Source: Porodaedalea pini (taxonomy: Eukaryota; Basidiomycota; Agaricomycetes; Hymenochaetales; Hymenochaetaceae). Taken from it: DNA of 64,000 nt. Every line of letters begins with the position of its first letter. Within the stretch, counting starts at the first letter, position 1. The stretch spans positions 806,001-870,000 of the forward strand of contig NBAY01000001.1 of NCBI GenBank assembly GCA_002794775.1, in the 5' to 3' direction. The translations under genes and the position numbers were made by a program. Below the pieces are notes generated by a model. That model was not told the DNA's origin. It made no database searches and worked only from the letters and a program-made list of their open reading frames with translations. Below, piece after piece: positions 11,748 through 21,238 of the stretch.

Positions 11748-12912
11748 CTACGACGAGAAGCAGAAAAAACACACCTGCATCTCGCCGCCAGCAGTCGAGA
11801 AATCAGAGACCTGCCCTGGCATACCGTAGCTCATGGACTGCGGATGCGAGTTCGGGAACTGGAGACCATTCATCCCACCAAATTCCCCTTGTCTTTGCTG
11901 GCCGTGGCCATTCATCTGCATCTGCTGCTCGCCTTCACTGCCCTCATGTGTTGCATGCGAGCCAACCGCTGAGCTACTGTTCGAACCAGGCGCCATCTCA
12001 AGCAGCCTCAGGATCTTGATTGTAGGAGGCGCAGGCGGGTAGAGGTCAGCTGGCATCGTTGGTGGCATCGGTGCACCTGGTGCGCTCGTTGAGCGGCGGT
12101 TCTGTGGAAGGACAAAGCTAAGCGGTCCGGGAACTAGGCTCTGGGCAGTCTGAGTCAGGATTCACGTGGAAAGCAAGTGTCCGTGTCCGTGCCCATGTCC
12201 ACCATGGTGTGAGTGCCAGTAGGAAGACGTGCTGAGCGGGCCCGATTCGAGAGAGGCGTGTCGATCGCAAGGCTCGCTCCTGATACAGAACCAGATGCAC
12301 CGGAGAGCGAGGGCATCGAGAGGCTCAGTGGGAGCAAGAGCGTCTGACCTTGACCCTGGCCCTGTGATCCCTCTGATTCGCTCATGTCGAAGTCTGCGAC
12401 ATCCGCCATCTCGACTTCGCGCACGCTGCTGTACCCGCTGTTCGCATAGCCGTACGGACCATAGAGAGACCCGTTGGTGGAGAGCGAGTCAAGCTCGTTG
12501 AAGTCCTCCGAGTTGGCGGTCGGTGCAGATGAGGAGACGCTCATGGTGCTGGTGGTGCTGGTGGTGGAGCACGAGGAACTGTTGCGGGCACGTGCACCAG
12601 AACCGCGCACACAGCTGCTTGACTTGGTAGTATGGTACGGTCACGACGCTCCTTCTTCCTATCCTTCTCCTTCCTCACCTTCCCACCTGCCATCGACTCT
12701 GCCTTGCCCTTTTTCTCCTTGACAGTGCATGTGGGCTGATAGACGTACCAAGGATACATCTCTTCATGCTCCCTCTTGCGCTGCTTCGCAAGGTCATCCC
12801 AGTACTTGTGTTCCTCTGCGGAGAGTGAGTGCCACTGCTGGGAGATCGTCTTGGACAGGTCGGCCTGGCGCTGGAGAAATTTTGTGGCAAAAAGAGTGCA
12901 CACAATGGTGGT
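11748..12912 (-). pseudogene. HMG-box gene fragment (MATA-HMG-like)
   Basis: Read on the minus strand, the sequence after a TTTCTCCAG acceptor near 12872 gives the C-terminal half of an HMG box: RQADLSKTISQQWHSLSAEE, then YWDDLAKQRKREHEEMYPWY. Basic KEKKGK and RKEKDRKK stretches follow, then Ser/Gly/Gln-rich low-complexity sequence in shifting frames (about 12155-12610 and 11748-12068). The first half of the box, normally on an upstream exon, is absent: beyond 12950 the DNA turns into AT-rich repeat. HMG-box proteins of this type bind DNA, including mating-type and pheromone-response factors. The missing start and split frames argue for a captured, non-functional fragment. Confidence 0.55.
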
Positions 12913-13029
12913 GGAAGCAAGCAAGGTGTAACGACATGTCACATCTTGACGTGTTTTCTAAGTCCAGGTCTGAATGTCTGAATGAGATCCGCATAGTTCA
13001 TCTGTACTGGCCTTGCACTTATATTCAAG

Positions 13030-13200
13030 CATAAATAGTTTAGTGGTATATTGAGTTCCTTAAGCAAATTGTAAGAAAGAGGTCATGAGTTCAAGACCCT
13101 GCAGCACTAAGAAAAAGAATAAAACCTGAGAAATTAAGAAACCTGAAATTTGAGAAACAGTTAAGAAAGGAAATCTTACAAAATAAGAAAAGAAAAGCAA
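13030..13200 (+). repeat. tRNA-derived SINE-like unit
   Basis: An A-box-like word (AGTTTAGTGGTATA, about 13037-13050) is followed 30-odd bases later by a B-box-like word (GGTCATGAGTTCAAGACC, 13081-13098), the layout of an internal RNA polymerase III promoter. An A-rich tract with GAAAAAG and AAGAAAAG words follows. No acceptor stem closes, so it is not a functional tRNA. The borders are approximate. Confidence 0.45.
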
Positions 13201-13558
13201 AAAGCTACTTTTTCTATTTTCTTCTTGGTGTCACAAGTAATTACATGTGATTGTAGGTCTGGTAATGTCTGACAAGAATTGTGGAGGATTACAATCTCCA
13301 TAAGTCTTGTGAGCTTTGACAAGTCTTGTGGGTCTTGTAAGAAGTGCCGACCAATGAAATGGGGTACAATATTACCCACAAGGCTTACATATAATTTACA
13401 TATTTCATTTCTTACAATTAAATGTATGCAAATGTAAGATTTGTCTCGTTTTCGTGATGATTGGCTTCTTGGACCTATACTGGGACCCATGAACTATCTG
13501 CAGGTTACAGTGTTTTTCATAAGTCTTGAGACATGCATATGTGAAGATCACAAAATTT

Positions 13559-14222
13559 GAGCATTTCAGCACCTCAAAAACTTGTAAAATCCATATCTCT
13601 GTCAATTCTTCACAGAATCATTTCAAAAATGTTGCCAAATTTATATTTCAACAGCTTCTAAATGTTTGTGAGCTTAGTAGACAGAAGGTGGAATATTGAG
13701 GCTGCAGTAGTGAGAATGGGTGTTTTTCTAGAAAAACTCCTTCCCTGATTTTTCCTGAGCTCAATTTTGAAGCCAATGACATGAAACTTGTTGGAGAATG
13801 GTCTATATATTATACTGTTGATGTTATCAGGGATGAACTAGAGTGAATGTCTCCTCTTGTCCTGTTTGACTGTTGTGCTGAAACTCTCAAACTCACCCAA
13901 ATTTGCTTGACTCAGACAGTTGTCAAGAAGTGCTTGCATTGTTATAAGCCATCTATAATTTAATATACAATATAGATACCATTCTCCAACAAGTTTCATG
14001 TCATTAGCTTCAAAATTGAGCTCAGGAAAAATCAGGGAAGGAGTTTTTCAAGAAAAACACCCATTTTCACTACTGCAGTCTCAATATTCCACATTCTGTC
14101 CTCTAAGCTCACATAAATTTTAGAAGCCATTCAGACATAAATTTAGCAACTTTTTTGAAGGGTTTTTGTGAAGAATTGAGTGAGATATGATGTATTTTGT
14201 ATTTGGAGGCACTTTCAAAAAA
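13559..14222. repeat. Fold-back element with arms of about 260 bp
   Basis: The left arm (about 13559-13815) and right arm (about 13960-14222) are inverted copies with roughly 80-90% identity by eye, separated by a loop of about 145 bp. Long exact words include the one ending GTTGGAGAATGG beside the loop, CTGATTTTTCCTGAGCTC, and GGAATATTGAG. There is no ORF in the arms. This is a fold-back/MITE-type structure, nested in the larger element. Confidence 0.8.
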
Positions 14223-14573
14223 CTGCTAAGTCCAATTTCCCACACCTGGATGCGTCATCCACAGAAGAGGTGTGGGAACTTGATCACATGTATGTTGGTT
14301 TTGGCGCGACACGCCACATATCGCCTTCACATCTGCTGCCACTCCAATATGTCTGGTGCCGACGTCCTTACAGAACGTCTGAATAAACCCTCGATCACAT
14401 CCACCACAACCATCACACACGAAGTGGTAGCTTCGCCGGCCGCCTGGTGGGATGCACTCACTGCTGCAGGCAACATGCCGTCCGACTTCCAACTTTCAAC
14501 TTGCTCATCTTCAAGCCGAAGACCATAAAGTCTGAGCTTCTCTGCACTGAACAAACTGTCCATTCGCAGGTGG

Positions 14574-15830
14574 GTGCCCATCGCCTATGGTTCGCTCTTC
14601 CAGTCAGGTGGCACGGGTGCTGTGGGCAACAAGCGTACGCGTAGGAAATGTGGCGGCTCAACACGCAACGAGTCGGACCGTATCAGTGCTTCTACCAATC
14701 AGTTCAAAGTGAATGCTACTTCCTCCTTCGAACACGTCACGCCGCTCGAGCAGTCTGCGAACCGCTGGGCCGCGGGCAGCACGTCCAGGTGTGGGGCCTC
14801 AATTGACACAGACTCACCTGAGATTGTGGACAAGAAAGTCCATTTGCTGCTCAACAAGCCCACTATCGAGAAGTTGGAGTCCATCTCAAACCAGATCATT
14901 GCGTGGGCAAACAAGAGTGAGAGTGAGAAGGATGGGCGTACGCTCATTCAGCTCATTCGGCTTGTGTTCAAGAAGGCAACGGATGAGGCGGCCTGGGGTG
15001 AGATGTATGCTCGCTTGTGCCATAAGATGATGGAGCAGATCAGTCCGAACGTGCAGGATGATGGTATCCGCAATGCTGAGGGCAACCCGATTACAGGTGA
15101 TCAACTTTTCCGTAAGTACCTTCTGAATCGCTGTCAGGAAGACTTCGAGCGCGGCTGGACGCAGAAGGAGTCGATGGTGGCAGCGGCTCTCGTGAAGGCG
15201 ACAGAGGATCAGGCTGTTAAGGATGCCAACGAAAAGGAAGAAAACAAGGAGGCTGGCGAGAGTGCGCTGTACTCGGATGAATACCACACTGCTCAGAAGG
15301 CCAAGCGTCAAGGTCTCGGACTCGTCAAGTTCATCGGTGAGCTCTTCAATCTTCAGATGCTCATGGAACGTATCATGTATGAGTGTATCAAGAAGCTGCT
15401 TAGCAACGTCGACAATCCCGAGGAGGAAGAGATCGAAAGTTTATGTAAACTACTGACAAGTGTTTGTCAGGCGCTCGATACCTCTAAGGCTCGCGGACAC
15501 ATGGATGTCTATTTCAGTCGGATGAAGGAGCTTGCGAAGAGCAGCAACGTGTCGTCTCGTATGTAGTTCATGTTACAAGTGCGTACCTTCTGTTTCATAG
15601 CCTTTCGTTGAGCTGACTTTCTTGGACAGGATGTGATTGAATTGCGGGAAAGGAAACGGACTACTCGCAACTTGGTCGCTGCTCCATCGACAATCACCCA
15701 GATTCATGAGGCTGTACGCGCTCTTGCTTTGTTACTCAATTTCACTTGTGCTTACCTTTATACAGGCCGCGAAAGAGAAGGCACGACAGGAGCAACATAA
15801 TTTCAGGTTCTTACTTGCCAACAGAACGGT
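14574..15830 (+). pseudogene. eIF4G fragment (MIF4G domain), intron-bearing and broken
   Basis: The frame 14574-15566 reads as the fungal eIF4G MIF4G domain: TPLEQSANRWAAGS, SPEIVDKKVHLLLNKPTIEK, LIQLIRLVFKKATDEAAWGE, MYARLCHKMMEQISPNVQDD, LFRKYLLNRCQEDFERGW, QKAKRQGLGLVKFIGELFNL and HMDVYFSRMKEL. The frame ends at TAG 15564-15566 exactly where orthologues have Gln (SRM-Q-FMLQ), a CAG to TAG change. Downstream the gene resumes across a GTGCGT...GACAG intron (DVIELRERK) and a second intron (EAAAKEKARQ). Retained introns mean the copy was made from DNA, not from mRNA. The N-terminal eIF4E-binding region and the C-terminus are missing. eIF4G scaffolds translation initiation; this copy should be inert. 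Confidence 0.85.
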
Positions 15831-15944
15831 TCAACGCAAGAATCAAGGAGATGGGTGAGTGTTGAGCACTCACATCATCGACTTCTCTCTTCGCCGTACA
15901 TGCCCTCGCCTCTGATTTTACTGTCTTCCTCCCTGGAACCAACA

Positions 15945-17190
15945 TTGCTTCATACTGGCGTGCTCTCGAAACGGGGAGACCAAGCTTCACGAGGTAGATT
16001 TCGTGGAACTCAAGGCCGAGGCTGTGGTGCCTGCTGTGTGCACGTCTGCAATTGCTGCCCAGGAAAGGGCAACGAAAGAGGAAGGGAGAATTGACGGCAC
16101 GGTGAAAATTGCTATTGGCATGAAGAAAGAGGTCGACTTTCCGGGTTGGTATACGAACGTGCGTTGATTGTTCTGTAATCCCTCACTTTGTGCTGACAAG
16201 TATTATAGGCGCTGATTAAGGTCGATATGGCATGCGTCTTCAGAGGGAGCTCCGAGCTTGAGGAGCCCATAGCAATCCGTCCGACTACAGAAACGGCTAT
16301 GTATCCCTACTACACCAAATGTATCAAGAGCTATCGTGATCTACCCCTCAAGCCCAAACAGTGGATCAGTGTTGCGCGCTGGGAGTCCAAGAGCCCCGAG
16401 CCGTTCCTCCGTACGCGCGAGTTCCTATGACAGGAAGGCCACACTGCGCATTTCACGAAGGAGGCCGACACTGAAGTACGGGAAATTCTCAATTTACATC
16501 ATCGCTCGTACGAGGTGCTGCTTACCGTACTCGTCATCACAGGCATCAAGTCGGACAAGGAGAAGTTTGCCGGTGGTCTTTACACGATGACCGGCCGTGG
16601 CATCCAAGCTGCGACGTCGCATTGCCTTGGCCAAGACTTCTCACGGCCAGAGATGTTCAACGTCGTGGTCTCAGACCTGGATGATCCGCAGGGTACGGGT
16701 CCGAACGGTGGCAAATTATTCTGTGGCAGAACACGTGGAGCCTTAGCACACGCATGGTCGGAATCATGGTTATGATTCGCGGCGACAACCAGGGTCTTGT
16801 TCTCCCATCACGTGTCACTCATTGTCCCCTGCGGTATTACCATGCGCACTAATAAGCAGGAGCTATACGACCGCTGTGAGGAGCTCGCGAAGACGCTCAG
16901 GAAAGCGCGAAGGTGGATGTACGGGACGGCCACACTCCTGGCTACAAGTTCAACGACTGGAAACAGAAGGCGCGAAAATTCAATTATCCCTTATTTCTCG
17001 GTTTTCCTGTGGTCTTACAAATGGCTTTTTGTCCAGGTGTTCCACTTTGCCTTGAACTCGGTCCGGTTGATATCCAGAAGAAGCAAACACTTTCTGTGCG
17101 ACGTGATACGGGCTTGAAGGAGACTGCCATACCTGCACTTCTCAAGACTATCCAACAGGAGATGTTCGAGCACGCGAAGGCAAGGTACAT
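15945..17190 (+). pseudogene. Prolyl-tRNA synthetase fragment, copy A
   Basis: Recognisable pieces in order are VDFVELKAEA, KKEVDFPGWY, ALIKVDM, then [111 protein letters not shown] and VRRDTGLKET. These belong to class II prolyl-tRNA synthetase, which charges tRNA-Pro. The segment between VDM and GSSELEE (motif 1 region) is deleted. There is a TGA at 16428-16430 where TGG (Trp) is expected, and several frame changes follow. An intron near 16160-16209 is retained. It is clearly a decayed copy. Confidence 0.85.
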
Positions 17191-17470
17191 GTCTTGCCTG
17201 CGCATCGTGACAATGGGACGATGTCATGCTGACATTGCTTCATACTTGCGTGCTCTCAAAACCGGCGAGACCAAGCTTCACAAGGTAGATTTTGTGGAAC
17301 TCAAGACCGATGCTGCGGCGCGCCTTACATCGTCGCATGTACAAAAGGAGCTGCTTGCCGTACCCGTCATCCTGGGCATCAAGTCTGAGAAGAAGTTCGC
17401 TGGTGGTCTGTACATGATGACCGTGAAAGGCTTCATTCCGACGACCGGCCGTGACATCCTTTTAGTTTAG
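17191..17470 (+). pseudogene. Prolyl-tRNA synthetase fragment, copy B
   Basis: A second, shorter piece repeats sequence already present in copy A: ADIASYLRALKTGETKLHKV and DFVELK (DNA-level match to about 15945-16015), joined directly to QKELLAVPVILGIKSEKKF and GFIPTTGRDI. The join skips most of the catalytic domain. It lies directly after copy A and ends at a stop at 17468-17470, where AT-rich subterminal DNA of the element begins. Confidence 0.8.
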
Positions 17471-17699
17471 AATTTGTTTAAATACACTCAATTGCCACAA
17501 GAATCTGTAAGAAAATGATTGAAAAGTTTGGAATGCAGTAAGAATGTGAATAAAAATGTGTAGAAAGGTATTGGAAACTAGTCAAATTACTCAAATCTGG
17601 AACGATGCTTGGGAATCGTGCGGAATTGGAATACCTCCAAATTGGCTGGAATTGCTCAAATATTCCAGCTGATTCCAGGGATTCCAGGGATTCCGGCCA

Positions 17700-17716
17700 G
17701 GAGGTTTTTCCTGATG
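17700..17716 (-). repeat. Right terminal inverted repeat
   Basis: GGAGGTTTTTCCTGATG is the exact reverse complement of the left terminal repeat at 11047-11063. Confidence 0.65.
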
Positions 17717-18189
17717 AACAGTCGACAATACCCCCGTAGAGACACGATATAACATGAGTGTGCTTATGAGAGAATTTTTCCTGTAATCAAGCGAAACAAC
17801 GGTCTTATGTTGGGGACCTGTCGTTGGGATTCAGAAGCTAAATGTTCGCATTGTCCAAGGGCAGAGCGCCCACGCAGGAGATAGAAGCTTAAGACAGTCA
17901 CGATGCACTAGCACATATCACAAGCCACGGGCCGAAAATGCGTAACAGTGAAGCTTTGAAAGAAATCAATGAGCATATTGTTCTTACGGAAAGAGTGGGG
18001 AACATACACATGTACTGTGATGTCTTAGATTCAAAATTCATCGTCAGTGTTGAAAAGGCGGCGGTGAAGTTATCGTACAGAATCTGAATCGTCTGAATCG
18101 TACACAATAAAGATAACCGTCCTCAGCACTTTTATTATTTCTTTCAGACAACAACGATGTTTACCTGCACTCGAGATTGCAGAAGTCAT

Positions 18190-19010
18190 TGCGATCAAGC
18201 ATTGATGGCTAATAGGACCTTACAGGAAGTAGCCCGATGTATCACTTATTGCTGACTTTAGACAAGCATGTTCTTCAAATGGATCTCTTGAAGATGACAA
18301 CTGAGGACGTACTAATGTGTATTCGCCTCGAATAGATGCTGTAAAAGGAGTCAGCTTGGTGACAACATACGAGAGCAAATAGACGTACGCAGTGACAAGC
18401 ACATAGATGAGGCACTTATACAACACTGTCAGAGGCTTTTATTTGTTGAAATACTGGACTTACCGTCAAGACAAGTTTAGTTCGTATTGCAACACCGCAT
18501 CGTAAAAAAATCGCATCCACGGGAAGGATAAAAGAGACGGGCAATCAACTTACTATACTCTTTAAAGTAAGATAATATAAAAAGCAAGAAATCAATCGCA
18601 CCGGTGGGGGTAGCTAATGAAGCAATATCTCCATATCTCGTCACGCAGAAATAGTAGACTGCCTAGATCTGCAGCAGAATAGACCGAGCCGAGCAACATT
18701 CAGTAACTGAAAGACAGCAATTTAGCGTCAACCTTGTGAAAGAAATAGCCATTACACACAGATCAAGTTGCAAAGATTATTGGTTTAGATGTTCAGCTCG
18801 GAGAACAGCGTGACGTACAATAATCCTAAGGGGGCATTTGTCTCATCTTGCGTGTCGAGAGTAATAATGTGATTGAATGGTGTTCATTCCAAGTAACCTA
18901 ATAATGCAAGATGTATCACGGAGCAGAACACAGAAGATTAAGCAGATGGTCACGCACACTGCACAAGCAGAATAACTCAGAAAGATCGATCCGATCGTGT
19001 TATTTAGCAT
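18190..19010 (-). pseudogene. Relic of a multipass membrane protein, possibly DUF6534-like
   Basis: On the minus strand, pieces of a hydrophobic protein can be read in order: MLNNTIGSIFLSYSACAV (from 19010), VYYFCVTRYGDIASLA (about 18640), and YKCLIYVLVTAYVYLLSYVV (about 18400). The first two resemble the N-terminal helices of the DUF6534 family that is abundant in Agaricomycetes. Frames do not join into one model and stops intervene, so it is probably dead. The family assignment is tentative. Confidence 0.3.
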
Positions 19011-19561
19011 GAGATCCGTATGGGCATGCTCCTTCGAGTAGAAAGGAGGGAAGGGCAGACCGGTTTAATATAAGATTGGCTAGCTCGATCTTAGACATTA
19101 ATATTGCCTCCGCGGCTCGAGTTGTCAAACAACGGCTCGCGGGTACAGACAACAGGTATTGTGTATCATGATGCCGTTGCGATCGGCCATCAGGATGTCT
19201 TTAGACAGTCACCTCTGATGGATGCGCAAAGATTTGAAGCATACATATGTCAGTGAGCTCTCTAGAAGCTTGATCCCGAGTGAGCTTTGCATGCAGCTTG
19301 AAGTGAGTCAAAGCCTGGACGAACTTTGTAAGTGAAGGTCGCCGGAAGCAGATATGCAAGTATCGGAAGCGGTCAAGACAGAAGCAGTACAATGCGTTGG
19401 TATATCACTTGGATCGTCATACAAGGCCTGATAAGTCTACTAGTATATTCCAGGAGGCTGCAGGTGTGCTTGAAGCCTTGAGAGGTAAAGATAACCATTT
19501 CGAAAGATACAAGCTCGTCAAGGCTCAACTGGCGCGGAGGTGAGAACCACGTGCCTCCCAT

Positions 19562-20423
19562 TTTATAATTTTCTGCTATCTACTACAAGCAGACTCCAAC
19601 CACTAGGGATAACGCAAGACTGGTCGAAACTATGAGGCTGCCCATGTCAAGGCACGAAAAGTATTATGCAGAGTGAATGCGTTGTCGGGGGATATACCGA
19701 CGGATTAAATGATGAAAGGAAATGGGGCATGATGAAATAATGTCCTCAGATTCAAATTGAAGGGAAGCAGCATATTCATAGTATGTGGAGTAATCAAAAT
19801 TGAAGGGGAAGACGAAATAATAAGAAACAAGATGGGACAGGTCAGGAGGGTGTCGTCCATACATCATTGCTAGTTCATATGGTAAACCCAGTGCGGGTGT
19901 GAATGGTTTTGCACAAGGGTTAAGAGGATAGGTGCCGACAAATGATGGCAGACCGGGTTGTTCGTCCGGGGGGTATGGTAACCAACAAAAGCCGGTTGAA
20001 AGTTATTATGTGGGTCGGCCGATAAGGCCCGAAGTTCGGTAATAATCTCGACCGACAAGGCCAAGGGCGATGGGGGCAATGAAGTGTATCGTGTTGCTGC
20101 AGCGAGCAGGCAACGGCGTATGAAATGAAATGTATCCCTATCCGAGGCAGGAGGCTCAGGTAGGATCAAAAATTTAGGGTGTCTGGCCTGGCGATGGCTA
20201 TGGCATCTGCGACAAGGCAAGGTCCGATGCAGGGTGACGGGGCGATACAATGGTGGTGCCAATGATGATCTGAGATCCAAGACTGCCGATATGATGTGGT
20301 CGAGGACACGATTGAAACGGAGGGTAGTTCTGCGATAATGCATGGAGGGATCGCACGTCATCGACGGGGCAAGGTCTCAGCATGAATGTTCCCACGATGA
20401 GGATGATGGAAGTAAGAGGGTAA
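19562..20423 (-). mobile_element. Non-autonomous retroelement sharing both ends with the LINE at 44600-57172
   Basis: The exact 11-bp duplication GTGCCTCCCAT flanks the element (19551-19561 and 20424-20434). Its 3' end (left, since it is on the minus strand) matches the LINE 3' end: TTCTGCTATCTACT followed by CAGAC and TCCAACCAC, at 19570-19607 here and 44609-44643 there. Its 5' end carries TTCCCACGATG and GGATGATGG (20389-20409), matching TTCCCACGATGGATGATG at 57141-57158 in the LINE. The 862-bp interior does not look like the LINE coding regions. Such an element would need the LINE's reverse transcriptase to move. Confidence 0.75.
19870..20361 (-). CDS. ORF of 163 codons inside the non-autonomous retroelement
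   Basis: This ATG-initiated frame (MTCDPSMHYRRTT...) fills most of the element and runs in the element's sense orientation. It is rich in Pro, Leu, His and Arg, with no recognised domain, zinc knuckle or reverse transcriptase motif. It may be a protein of the element, a remnant of captured sequence, or chance. It does not look like either LINE ORF. Confidence 0.3.
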   Translation of the reverse strand: MTCDPSMHYRRTTLRFNRVLDHIISAVLDLRSSLAPPLYRPVTLHRTLPCRRCHSHRQARHPKFLILPEPPASDRDTFHFIRRCLLAAATRYTSLPPSPLALSVEIITELRALSADPHNNFQPAFVGYHTPRTNNPVCHHLSAPILLTLVQNHSHPHWVYHMN

Positions 20424-20573
20424 GTGCCTCCCATCACTCCGTAAACGCGCTCCCAACACGCTCTCTAGACGCAGTCTCAAACTTCCATTAAATAACGAGA
20501 CCTGCGAAGTAAGTGCGGGTCTTATAGTTTCAATAATAGCTCCAACCAACGTGTTGACTAGCAACGAGTAGAT

Positions 20574-20924
20574 ATGCCATCGAAGTCTGCAGACTCAAAA
20601 CCGCTGCCGCTCAGCGACACGCTGCACGACCTTGCCGTGCTCCGGGCTTCTGATATAGACTTGGCTGCATTCTTGCCATCTTCTTCCGGCCAGGAAATGA
20701 AGGCGAAGGCGGGCGCGGTCTCCACTACTCCTAGCGACCAGTCTACAGGTGACTCAGAGCGGGATCGATTAGTGGCGAAATCGTTTGATTATGTTAGTGA
20801 GGGGAGGGCAGCGATCAGACTTCTCCATCGCGGAGACGTAGACAACCAGGGTGCGAGAGTCGATAAGGTGCGCAGCGGATTGGAGGAGATCCTGAGCGGC
20901 TTGGCTGCACAGGACGCGGTGTGA
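20574..20924 (+). CDS. Small conserved hypothetical protein, 116 aa
   Basis: This is an intronless frame from the ATG at 20574. The N-terminal half is Ser/Ala-rich and probably disordered. The C-terminal half, from about residue 62 (RDRLVAKSFDYVSEGRAAIR), looks helical and amphipathic and ends in VDKVRSGLEEILSGL, the kind of short helical module conserved in basidiomycete proteins of unknown function. There is no signal peptide or membrane segment. The start lies 139 bp from the right target duplication of the neighbouring retroelement, so part of its promoter may be displaced. The function is unknown. Confidence 0.55.
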   Translation: MPSKSADSKPLPLSDTLHDLAVLRASDIDLAAFLPSSSGQEMKAKAGAVSTTPSDQSTGDSERDRLVAKSFDYVSEGRAAIRLLHRGDVDNQGARVDKVRSGLEEILSGLAAQDAV

Positions 20925-21238
20925 ACACGCTTGTAGCCTACATACCTTCTCGTATCTTCGGTGCGCTTAGCCAGCGAACTGTTTGTTCGGTTTGCGCGCA
21001 GGACGTAAGTTGACTTTAGCGAGTAATAATGATAGAGAAAAAATAAAGAATAAATTTTGCGGCAAAAATGTGACCGGCAGCGCTAGCCGCAAATATAAGA
21101 GTTGCTCAACACGAGGCTCTGCACCTCTTGTTCACGACTTTGACGACCTCCCCTCCACGATTCGGATTAGATCCTCCTTTGGCAGCCAGCACAGTCATTG
21201 AGCTCTCCCTGTCACCGCCGACAGCGTCGACGACGATA

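Larger units (their letters stand above)
11047..17716. mobile_element. Probable 6.7-kb TIR transposon carrying captured host gene fragments
   Basis: A perfect 17-bp inverted repeat, CATCAGGAAAAACCTCC, lies at 11047-11063 and as its reverse complement at 17700-17716. Just inside each end are about 200 bp of AT-rich DNA full of GGAAT/ATTCC and TAGAA words, as in the subterminal repeats of DNA transposons. Inside are decayed copies of an HMG-box gene, an eIF4G gene and a prolyl-tRNA synthetase gene, some still with introns, plus a SINE-like unit and a fold-back. I see no transposase and no clear target duplication (at most 2 bp, AA or AT), so the class is open. The end-to-end unit is inferred from the repeat pair and the mosaic content. 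Confidence 0.6.

Noticed and set aside
11748..12942. HMG-box sequence as a resident mating-type gene
   Set aside because: Only the second half of the box is present, frames shift, and the surroundings are repeat DNA rather than a mating-type locus. The flanking genes give no support.
14574..15566. A 330-codon open frame that could be annotated as a functional eIF4G-like gene
   Set aside because: It lacks the 5' and 3' parts of eIF4G, its stop replaces a conserved Gln codon, and recognisable eIF4G exons continue past the stop. It sits among other decayed fragments.
19870..20361. 163-codon ORF as a cellular gene
   Set aside because: It lies entirely within the 862-bp retroelement defined by an 11-bp target duplication.
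21128..21238. Upstream in-frame ATG of the ABC transporter
   Set aside because: The added 37 residues resemble no transporter N-terminus, and the downstream ATG directly precedes the first hydrophobic helix.
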